The translations under genes were made by a program, and so were the position numbers. The notes under the pieces were generated by a model. It was given only the letters and a program-made list of their open reading frames with translations, was not told the DNA's origin and did not search any database. From Lytechinus pictus (Eukaryota > Echinodermata > Echinoidea > Temnopleuroida > Toxopneustidae): a DNA stretch of 64,000 nucleotides. The stretch lies in NCBI RefSeq assembly GCF_037042905.1, contig NW_026974141.1, positions 124,001-188,000 on the forward strand, given 5' to 3'. Position 1 is the stretch's first letter; every line of letters begins with the position of its first letter. Shown here piece after piece: positions 24,701 through 36,700 of the stretch.

Positions 24701-27700
24701 ATGCACTTGGGAGAATCGATGATGTTTCTCACTCTTTATTTTTATTTCTATTTGCTTGAGTTATGTAATATTTCAATTTTAAGATATTTGACAATAACGA
24801 CCAACTTGACTAAACAATAAAATGATAAAACAATGGCATTTATACATGCCCGGTTAGGTTTAAAACGTTGTTTCACATGAGAGGAGAAAATTAATATATT
24901 TCGTATTTCATATAGGGAAATAAAGACATGACAGAAGAAAATGCTGATTGAATGATGTCACCCGTCCCCTCATTTGCACACCGACCAGGATAAATGTTTT
25001 GTGAAATCAAACTCTAAAATGTCACTGCTTTCTTATTTCACATCCTATTTTGACTTTTTGGTATCCCTTCTTCAAATTGTTTTTGCTCAGTTATGCGTGA
25101 ATGAGAAATAATCTACACTCTTAAAAATGTTGGGCAACATACGGTCCACACAACAATTGGTTAAAACTTTATCCAATTCTGGGTAGTTTTACACCAATAA
25201 TGTGTGCTTTGGGTGAAAACTACACAGTATTGGTGTAAAACTACCCAGAATTGGATAAAGTTTTAACCAATTGTTGTGTGGACCGTATGTTGCCCAACAT
25301 TTTTAAGAGTGTAAGTAATTTCAGATGAAAGAAGAGATTCTAAGCTTTACAATGGTAGGTCATTTGTCTATTGTAATTTGTGATTAAGTTATGATAAATC
25401 ATCGATAAATCTCGGTTTCGTTTTTTGTGGGACGCACTGTATAGTTTCAAAGTTGACATCAAGATGTTGGAGAGCACATTTCTGGAAGGATCAACGATCG
25501 ATGACGTCATCAAGGAGAACAGACTCTTCATCGTTAATCATGAGATACTCAAGAATTTGCCTGTAAAGGAGGGCGGAAATATGGTAAGTAATCAATGTGT
25601 TTTGCGTGTGCGTGCTTTGGTATTGAGTCACTCGATTTAAGAAAGTAATGTTCGATGCCCGACATGGCATTTAGGCCATCGAGTAGTTTATCTTTTTAAT
25701 CTCATTTCAAAATACCTTTTATCATGTTTATCAAACCGTTTAATGTGTTATTTGAAATGTTGAATATTCCCGTTTTGTCCCCGAAGACTCTTCGGGCCTG
25801 CTCAAACTGAAACTGATTGAGTTTTTTTTTTCTTCTTTTTTACTTCAGGTTGCTCCTTTGGCACTTTTCTTCGTCAATAAGGATGCTAATTTGATGCCGA
25901 TAGCTATTCAGCTCTTTCAAGATCCTGCACCGACCAATCCGGTATACTTTCATCATCTTAATTAAAAACAGTGATTTAAAAGATGTTAACCTGGTCACAG
26001 GGGCGGCGCCATTGTGATTGTATAGGGGTAGGGGTCAGCACTGCTTTAAGGTGGCGTAAATTTTTGTTCTAATTGCATGTATATTGAGAATGCCATAATG
26101 CCATAGGCACACGGGTGCAACTAACTTCAAATCAACCAAATCTAGTACGTATACATTATTAACGATACTACTAATAATAATGATAATCCGCTTTTATATA
26201 GCGCTTAATACATCGGAACGACGTGTCTAAGCGCTTTACAGATATATTATTACCCCGGTCATCGGATCCTTGCATGCCCGCATACGATGTATGCACCTTC
26301 TCCACTCCCTAGGGAGCATTCCAACAAGAGTTCCAATACTCAATTGCTAGGCATACTACATAGGCTTTCGCATCCTATCGGGTACCCATTGCCAAAGGAC
26401 GCTAGGCCATGGTGGGATTCGAACACACGACCCTCTGATTACAAGGTGAGAGTCAGAACTGCTTCATCACGACGCTTCACCAATATCAATAACAAGTTAC
26501 TTGCACATTAGTAATGATAGAAATGAGTATGGATCAGTTTGATCTATCATCACCAGTTATTGATAGAGCTCTCAGTGGTGGTTTCCATCTCTCTTCCATG
26601 TCTCTCTTTTATCCTGTCTCCGCTAACATCAGAGATCGTCGGTGCTATTAAAAGTTCCATTAAAGTTGAATTAAGAAGACGATTCCAAATATTGAGATAT
26701 TTACATTAATAGCAACCTTACAACCCCCCAAACACTAATAGGTGATTGGACCCCCCATTTTCTTTTTTCAAAATAGTGCATTTGAACGATTTATCCCTAC
26801 CCATTTTCCCTGAGTTCGCTCCTGCAATGCCTACCGAGACGGGTGTTCTTTGAGTGTGACGTCACCGGGGGGTATTCGGTCCCGGTTTAGTAAACAAGGC
26901 AGTGCCGTTTTGTGTACTACTATGAAGTTGTATCTGCGAGCCATAGAACTTGCAAAGAGGAAATGATTAAAATATTTGTGGCCGTACTATTATTCCAAAT
27001 ATGTGAATTCCCTCAGAATGATACCATAGACCCTAAAGGAATAATTTCAAGGTGAATAATATGAAATTTGATCGAGATCTTCTCACCAGTCGATAACGTA
27101 GCAGACGTGTTATTATGACATATTTATCCGCGTGTGACGCGGCTCTTGCAAAAAAACACAGTTGGTTGCGGAATTGCTTTGTGCCGACCGGCCGCCCGCT
27201 CCGGCGCAGCTAGCTGTCGAGCTACCGTACCGTTCTTGTTGTCTTCAACCATAGAGATGTATACTAATTACTATATATCTTTCTGTCTTCAACTCACTTC
27301 CGAATTGCGTTTGTATGTGTGACGGTGACCCCTAGCGTAATTAAATATAGAAAACAACTCAGAAGGCCGAGAAAGAATACTATAGTATAGTATTCTTTCT
27401 CGGTCTATACGTTTGGTTCAAGATTGTTCTGTGGAATGAGCTATGAGTGGAAATGATCCAGAGGATATAAAAGTGGAGTCAAAGACAAAAGAAAAGAAGA
27501 AAAAACGCCAGGGGATCGCTGCACGGCCATGAACTAAGTGGACATACCAGACCATAACAGTACACTCAATGCCTGGGTATTGTGTGTACTAGTATTATGC
27601 GTTCAGCGCGCGCTGAGCTAGCCGCCGGAATTACTTTCCAGCTACTCACTTGATTGAACATCGTGATAAAATAAATGAGAAATAGTGAAATATCATTCAA

Positions 27701-30700
27701 TAACTCACTGTTTGCTATCTTACATCATGATTGAAGAGTTCATGGTGGTTATTCATACTGTTTTTTATACAGGGAAAGTAAAGATTTGTACATATCAGTC
27801 CTATTTGTTTGATTTGAGTTGCTTTGAAAAAAAAAAGTAAAATATCTTTCTCTCTCTGCATAGCATTTCTGTATGACATTCAGGCACCTCTTATACTAAA
27901 TTCCCCCGGTGACGTCACACTCCGAGTGACTTTTCTGTACACTCGTCTCTCGGGCTCTGACAGGTGGCTAATTTCATAGACTTTCAAAGCAAAATATCGA
28001 GAAGGCAGAGGATTATTGTGACATGCTATGTGTTTGAACAACTTATATATACTATATATTGTATGTAGAACCTATATTTATGGAAACTCACCCCCTTCTT
28101 AATTCAACTTTAACAACAATTTAACTCCGTTAGGGAATTATTTTTATGCATCCTCCATTCCCTGGGGAGTATTCCGGTCAGTCGCCGGTTAGGCGCACAC
28201 AGTACTTGACAAGCTACAATGACTTTTACATCCTACCGGGTACCCATTTAGCACTATGTCGAGAGTGGCAAAGTGTGGATTAACGCCTTGCCAAAGGACG
28301 CCAGACCGTGGTGGGATTCGAATACACGACCCTCTGTTTACAAGGCGAGAGTCAGAAGCACTACACCACAGCTCCTCCACCACACCATACCATTGGTATG
28401 TACGGCGTTTCGTTGGCGGGACGACAGCATTACTCCCACTAAAATGCATTAACGATGTCCAGATGAAACTATTAATCATGTCAATAAGAATATAAAGTAA
28501 ACTCCTACACTCTCACAAACCATCCGAATGTCGGAATTTTTAAAAAACACATTGGGAAGAATGTAGCGGCCACTGGAATATCTTTAAAGTTTGTTCTGAC
28601 TTTATTCATTTGAAAAGTAAAATTATTTGATCCGCAAAGGAATTTCCATTCCGACTATCACCAACACCACCACTACCACGACCACCATCACTCACTGCCA
28701 CAACCTGGAAACGTTTAGGGAGTAGTGGCGTACCGTGTGTCACGGCATTTGGGGGGGGGGGGAGGCACCAGCAAAAAAATTTGAGTCACTTAGTGAGCGC
28801 GCTCAGTTGCCAGGTATACTGACCTAATAGAGACATTTAAGGACAGTGCCATTAAACGGATATGTATCTCACTTATCAAATAATGCGAAGCGCGAGCTGA
28901 AATTTTTTGATATTCAGACCTAAAAGGGACATTATACGCAAATTTCTGTTATCATGATACGTACCTGTCTCGCTAAACAAACATTATGAGCGCGTAGCGC
29001 GAGCTGAAATTTGTGTATATATTGAACCCAAACAGAAACATTTTAAGGACTATATTTTAGGAATACATTAAGAGTATAGATATCTCACCATAGTCATCTA
29101 ATGCGAGTGCCAAGTGCTTGCTGATTTTGTTAGAATTACATCTAAGGACATGAAGCACTTTTTGTAGTCATTGTAATCATGATTATCACACGCATCTCAC
29201 TTATCAATTATTGCGAGCGCGAGCTGAAAATTTAGGAAATTCAGATCTGAAGAGGGGCGTTCTAAGGTTTGTTTGTAGGAATTCACTAAGACTATATGTA
29301 TTTCACTTACCAAATGAAGCGAGCGCGAAGCGCGAGCTGAATTTTTGTTATATTCAGATCAGAAAAAGGGACATTTTAAGGTATTCATTAAGAGCAGACA
29401 CATCTCACCAATCCACTAATGCGAACGTAAGCACGGAAAGGAACTGTTTTATATTAAGACCTTACAATGGGGCAATCACTTTCAGTAGTCATGAAAAAGA
29501 AGCATATATATGTCACTACATAAAACAATAATAATTCGAAGTGCGATATATTTATATTTGGTGTATATTTGGTGTATATCAACTTGATTTGACAACGTCA
29601 GGTCTCTCAAATGTACTTGAATACTAGTGTTCCGAAAAAATATATAATCTATTATATCTAGTTTAACAGACAATACGAGCACCAGTAACAATGAGTACGT
29701 AGGCCCTGAGCAAATTGTGTTTCATAAAGTTATGGAAAAATAACATAATTATAATATTATATAACATTATTGAACAATAATTTATGCTTTCCCACTACGT
29801 TTCTCTTCCTTTCTCCCCGTTTTTTTTTTGCCAGCCGATTGGGGGGGGGGGGGGGCACGTGCCCCCATGCCCCCCGTAGTTACGCCACTGTTAGGGAGAA
29901 TAGGGAGTTTTGTTCAGTTCATTGTCGTGAAATGCAAGCTGCCCCCCCTGGCGGATTTCACCGGGAAAATAAAAGAAAAACGGGAAAAAGAAAAAAGGAG
30001 GAAGAAAGGGAAAGGGGAAGGAGGAAAAGGAAAGGGAAAGGGAAAAGTGAAAAGAAAACGAAGAAAAAACATTGTTTTTTTTAATGGAAAAGGAAGGAAA
30101 GTGGGAAAATGTACGAAAGAAGAAAATTTGAGAAAGAACAAATCATTCCGAAATAGGCCTATGTAATGCAATAGCACGGTGGGAAATAAGATGACAAAAT
30201 GGCAAACAATAGCGGGAAACGAAGGTAGAATGTATTTAATCAAAAGCTAAATTGGAAAACAAAGAAAAGGGACAAGAAAAAAATAATATTAAAATGACCG
30301 GGCTGCCGATGATTGAAATTAAAGAGCGGGAAGAAAGATGGACTGCATACAACATTGTGCTATAAGCTTGTTAAATTTTATGCAAATAAGCTACCGGGGC
30401 TTTGCCCCAGACCCCACGCAGTAGGGGCTTCTCATTTATAACCTTCAAATGGCTCTATAACGCCCCCCCCCTCCCCCCATGTAGGGACCCTTCCTGCATT
30501 AACCTTTACGTTCAATCACTGGCGTACAGGCCCAGGGGGGGGGGGGGGGCTTGGTTCCACATCCAAGAGGAAATAAAAGAAATTATAGGAGACAACGTAT
30601 AATGAAATGAATGGAAACAATGAAATGTGTTATTTGCTGAATATAATGAAAAGATCTATCACATAATTATAATTTCATTTCATTAGGCAAATTTTTTCCA

Positions 30701-33700
30701 GCTCGCTTTGCACGCTGGCGACTTTTTACAAATTTTTCCCACATTGCTATGTTTTGCCCCCTCAAAATATTTGGTTCATTACGCAACTGGGTTGAATAAA
30801 TGTGTTGTGTATAAGCTATATTCTGTATATGCCCGCGATTTGATTAAAATAGCGGCAATCTGTGAGGTTTAAATGGCTTTGATATCGAGAAGTTCCGGGG
30901 GGTTCCGCCCGGACCCCAACCACACAGCACTGCGTATGGAAGGGTTGGGCCATGGCTCCAAAAAGTTCTACAAACAAGAACAAAACAAAAAAAAAGGAGG
31001 AAAAGCAAAGGAAAAGTGTAGGATATGATTTTATTTACTGAATAATTATGTCAAAATAGCTCAAAGTTAGATTCTCATGAAAGGTGATTTTTTTCTCGCT
31101 CGCTTCGCTCGCTCGGGACTTATATAAAGCAGGTTTTTAGCACATGTGCTATACTGCGCCCCTCATTTTTTTTTACTCTTCACGCTACTGCCGCAAAGAA
31201 TCCTGTTCACACACTGTAAAAACTGAAGTGTTAATTTAGCACTTACAGTGCTTGTATAGTGACTGCACTACCGTGCTGATTTTCCAGTTCAAATTTAATC
31301 TAGAAAATCAGCACTCGGAGTGCAGTCACTATACAAGCACTCTAAGTGCTAAATTAGCACTCCATTTTTTACAGTGCAGTGGCGTACAGACCACAAAAAA
31401 GGAATCTAAAGAAAGAAGAGTGAAATATATTATTCTCTTGATATCATGTCAAAATCTATCACAAAATTTGACTTTTGTATAAAAAAGGTCAAAATTTTTG
31501 CTCGCTCGCTTAGCTCGCTCGCAACTTTAAAAAAAAAAAATTGCCCGATACGCAATATCTGGCCTTCTCAAAATAGTCGCCTCATTACGCCTGTTCATAC
31601 CATTATATGACCGGGAAATTTTTGGCTCTTGCCCCCCCTGGCCACTGACCCCTGTTACGCCGCTGCCATCACCAGCAGCCCCTTGACCGTCCCCACCACC
31701 AAACCACGAAAACTACTTACAATCATGTAACTCACATAGTAATGTTACACTTGATTCTCTTAAACTAAACTTGGCTCTTTATCTCTTCTCTATTTATGTT
31801 TACAAGGTGTTTTATCCCACTGATCCTAAGTATACTTGGCTGATGGCGAAGTGCTACTTCAACATGGCCGATGCGTCTGTCCACGAAGCTTCCTCTCATT
31901 TAGGTTTCACTCACCTGATTGGTGAAGTCATCGTCATAGCAACCAATCGTTGTCTTTCACCATCTCATCCTATCTACCGTCTTCTAGCACCACACTTTCT
32001 CTACCTTCTGGCAATCAACAAGTAAGTATCGTAGAGGATCTAGGTATCCGGACGTCGGTATACATGTAGTTAAAGTTTGATTAGATTGTTTTAAATATAG
32101 CCCTAGTGTACTTTGATTATGAAATTTCACTTCGATTACAAGAAAGAGTCTTAGTTGGAAAAAATGGCGAGAAAGAAGTAAAGTTGAAGAAGGGAAGAAA
32201 GAAAAGAAAAAAAAAGAGAACTAATGGGAATCAAAATAAAAAGAAGAGGATGAAAATTATGTCATTTTCTCAATTCCTCTTCTTTTTTTGTTAATCATAA
32301 GGGCCGGTTTGGGACCTTTACTTTCACCACATGCATGGGCGGAAATCCCAGGGGGGACAGGGGGGACGTGTCCCCCCTACCAAAAATAGTAGGGGGGACA
32401 CAATATCAAATGTCCCCCCTACTATTTTGGGTCTTTTATGATGGAGAAAAATGCATCATTCACATTCGAAATAATACATGTATTTGGACTAAATGACCTT
32501 ACAATTTGAGTGAAAACCTTTGTTTTTTTTGCTTGTCAAGTTTTCCAGAGTGAATAAAATAAGATGAGGGGAAGACTTGGAAAATCAAAAGAATATTTCA
32601 TGTCACTATATAAAATTTTCGCTCACACTTCGCGCTCGCATTGCCTGTTAGATGATTTTTCAATATGGAGCTTATACAGTGCGTATCAAAAAAAAAGTTT
32701 ACACTTTGAAAAAATCCTGTAAAATTATACACTTGTAATATCTTGAAGATTTTTCCACATTTGAACATTGGTACAGATCCATTTAAGCAAATGACAATAT
32801 AACTGTCGAAAAATATTTCTGCTTGAGTAAGCACCACTTACTTTTGAAAAGTTAGTGAAAAATGATTTGCGCAGAACTTTGAAATAGTTATGCGAATAAA
32901 AGTAGACCTTAATCATGAAGAACAAGTGGAATTTAGCTAGTAAAATTGATTTGAAGATATCTTTTACCTTTCTTGACTTGTTTCTTTGCCCAAAACACTT
33001 CAAAAAGTGCATTTCACCCCACCCCACTCCCCCACACATCGAGGCCATCGTGACGATATTTGCTTTACATTGAGCTGTGATTTACATGAAATGGCTTAGG
33101 CTTGATTTTCGTTTTGTTAATCATTGTCAAGCTTGGGAAAAGTGTGGAGAAACAACAAACAAGTATTAAATGAAAAATGAAATGTAAACCCACTTTAAAT
33201 GATAAAAACTTAGTGAAAAAATGCTGGAGATGTCTGATATAAACTTTTGTTCAGATTCAGTTATGTCCTCAGATCCAGCTGGCACAAAAAGGGTAAAGGT
33301 TGTGCTTACTAAGTGTTGAAATTTCAATTTGGGTGGCAAAATTGTTACAAAATGCTTGAATGTATCCGTTTTATTTCAATTGACTAAAAGTGCAAGGGAA
33401 ATGTATGAGAAATGTTCAGCAGGGTAAGTTTTATTTTGCCCTTTCCCCTTGACACAGCGGTGAAAACAAGCATTTCTGCTCAAACAGATTTCTGCGAGCT
33501 TTACAAAAATGGACAGTGCTCACTCAAGTGTAACATTCCGTCAAAATTTTTACTTTCATTGGATAGATGAGACCCAAACCCAAGATTATATGTGAAAAAA
33601 TTACCCACATGTTGTATATTTTTTAATTCCCAGGGCTTTTTCAAAGTGTAATTTTTTTTTGATACGCACTGTAGATCAAGTTTGGAAGTCAATATACATT

Positions 33701-36700
33701 ATACATTTCACCTCGGAAATCGAACTTTCATTATTTTGTGTGATTTACAAACTGATTTTTCAAAAAGTGCTCTGTAAAAGAGACAGCTTTATGGTCTGAA
33801 TATTGACATTTTCTACTTGCACTGAGCGCTTGCAAAATTCGATTTATTCAGAACCTATTATTTTTGTGTATTCCATTTAGTATTGAAAAATATCCCTTTT
33901 CAAGTCTGATTGTCAAAACGTAGCAGATAGCGCTACTCGCATTTTGATTGGCGATTTATGTATGTCTCAATATTGATTTTCATGAGAGCTTATCAAAGAT
34001 TTTGGCTCGCGATTTGCGCTCGCATTAATGGTTAAAAATATTTTAACTGATGCATTCTATTCATAATTACAAAAGTGCTTGAAATAACCAGTTTTCAGGC
34101 CATAATATCATCAGATTTCTCGCCCTCATTAGGCATTAATAAATAAGATATTAATTTAATGATCCATATCCACCTCACAATTTTCCTACAAAGTGCTTGA
34201 AATATACAGCTAAAATTGACTCTTTTTTCAGATCGGAATATCAAATAGTTTAAGCTCGCTCCGCGCTCGCTGATAGATGTGTAGAATGCCGAGATTCTAG
34301 GTCTAAATCTGAAACACGCGCATGTTTATTCAGATATTCAACTTGTTCTCTATTTCAATCATTATCCAGTTTTTATCCATTATTAATGTAGAAAGATCCC
34401 CTATTACTCACACTTTTCATGATTTACAAAACATGAGTGGAGTGTCCCGTTTTTAGGTCTAAATCTCGAATTCTTCTGCTCACGCATCAATTGTTTAGTT
34501 ATATAGCTACCCTGTTCACGATTACAAAAATTGATTAAAATTTTCGATTCTTTTTGTAGAAATGTCAAAAATTTTCAGCTCGCGATTCATGCTAGCATTA
34601 TTTGATTGTTGAAATATGTAACGTCTTCATGACTAAGTGCAAGCAGTCCTTAACAAGTACCTTTTCGATCGATTCAAATTAAACGTATGAATGGTATATG
34701 AACGTTTTCTGGCTGCATTTTGCACTCGCATTATTAATGTAAGGACTGGGAGTAAGGAAGACCCCCAATTACTCAACCTTTTCATGATTTAAAAAACATG
34801 AATAGAGTTTCTCGTTCTTAGGTCTAAATCTCAAAATTTTTCGCTCGCGCTTCGCGTTCGCATCAATTGTTTAGTATTATACCTATTATATGTTTAAGTT
34901 TTACAAAAAGTGCTTAGAATTTCCAGTCTTTAGGTAAAAATTTCAAAAAAATTCAGCTCGCGCTTCGCGCTCGCATTATTTTGATTGTTGAAATATGTAA
35001 CGTCTTCATGGCTAACTGCAAGCAGTCTTTAACAGGTACCATTTCCATCAGTTAACCTCTGCTCGCACTTCGCGTTCGTAGTAAATATTTATATACATCT
35101 TTTCAGGATAACAAACATTGCCCAGAATGTTCAAATTTTAGGAAAAAATACACAAATTTGCCCAAAAAATTATGCTCGCGCTTCGCGCTCGCATTATATA
35201 AATAAGGACAATGATATTATACATTTATGTTGATTTATAAGAATAAAGCTAAAAAGTGACCCTGAGGACTACTCCTTCAATGAAACAGACAAAATTACCT
35301 TCAAGCGGCCGATCGGGGATTAACATTTGGCTGAAAACATTTTTCGCCCCCCCCCCGCCCCCCCCCCCCCCCAATTGGCGAAGGCTGGATCAGCCCCTGT
35401 TGTCTCCCCTACCTTTCGGGACAGATTTCCGCCCATGACCACATGGCATACTGAATGATATCATGCTTGTCGGAAGTGGTGGCCTATCCGAGATCATCAA
35501 ACGAAGACAGGCAACTTGGCGACTCGACGTAGAGGGCTCCCTTCTGGCAGATCTCGAGGACAGGGGCGTTGCTGATTCCGAAGTGCTGCCGAAGTACTAC
35601 TATCGCGATGATGCCTTACGGCTGCACGGGGCGATATCCAGATACGTTAAACAGATAGTCAAACAGTATTATGGTAAGTTTGCGACATTTTTGGGGTACG
35701 CTAATCAATTCTCCACAGTACATCAGCAGTTATATAAATATGTACTAATGACGGAGAGCTAAACATTATTTAAGATTATTTGTTATTTGCCGCTTTGGGG
35801 GCAGACAGGTGCTATGGTCTGATGGTAATTATTCTGCATTATTTCTTGAAAATAAATAGTGCTGCACCCCCCCCCCTCAACCTCTTTTTTGCGTACTTAT
35901 TTATTCCTACAGGAATAGTAGACATCCGGCAGGATCAATTCCTTGCATGCACTGAGCGCCGGTGATGGTAGCTCGAGCTAAAGCCGGGGTAATAACAGCA
36001 GCGCTTTGCATCCTCTGGCAAAAAGCGCTTTATAAATCCAGCTATTATTATCCATTACTGTATGTTGAATTATACATTTAAATGATAATAAAGTTACGTC
36101 ATTCTTCGATCATTTCCGCCAGATACTCCGGAGAAAATTGTTGATGACTATGAATTGCAAGACTGGGTAGCATTTATGGCAAGTCAGGATAATGAAGATG
36201 ACATGGTGGGTTCAGGAGATGGCGCCGGAACCAAGGGAGGTATAAAGGTATGCACATTAAAAAGAAAGTTTTGCGATGAAGGTGAAAAGGAAACATGAGA
36301 AGGAATAAAAAAAAAGAAGATGAGGATGACGATGATGAAGAAGACTTTGGCTTTTCAAAGTAAAACTTTATTGACAATCAACATTTTACAAATAAAAGGT
36401 TAAATCAATGATGCACTTTATTCGTATTTTAACCAATGTTATATAGACATAACGGGTAATGCATGTAAGACAGCAAGCATAATGCAAATAAGAAGTAAGC
36501 AGAATATAACAATAATAGTGATACGTATTAGACAAATACTGGGATGCCACCTGGTATGATTCGAGGTAAAGGGATTCAATCAAGAGCCTCTAAAAGAGAT
36601 GGAGATACTACAATCAATGCTTAAAAAATTACAGTCACTACAAAATAAGCATGCCTAGAATAACAAGAAGTATAGGACGATGACGAAGAAGAATTCCGAT

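Noticed and set aside
26400-26485. tRNA gene on the minus strand
   Set aside because: B box and A-box-like parts are present, but the cloverleaf is imperfect and it is joined to a SINE body and tail, so it is a SINE head.
35401-35445. Normal acceptor for the YYYRDD exon of the lipoxygenase
   Set aside because: The only nearby AG (35,424) puts the exon in the wrong frame, and an in-frame TGA lies at 35,436; the segment is a transposon end and target duplication.
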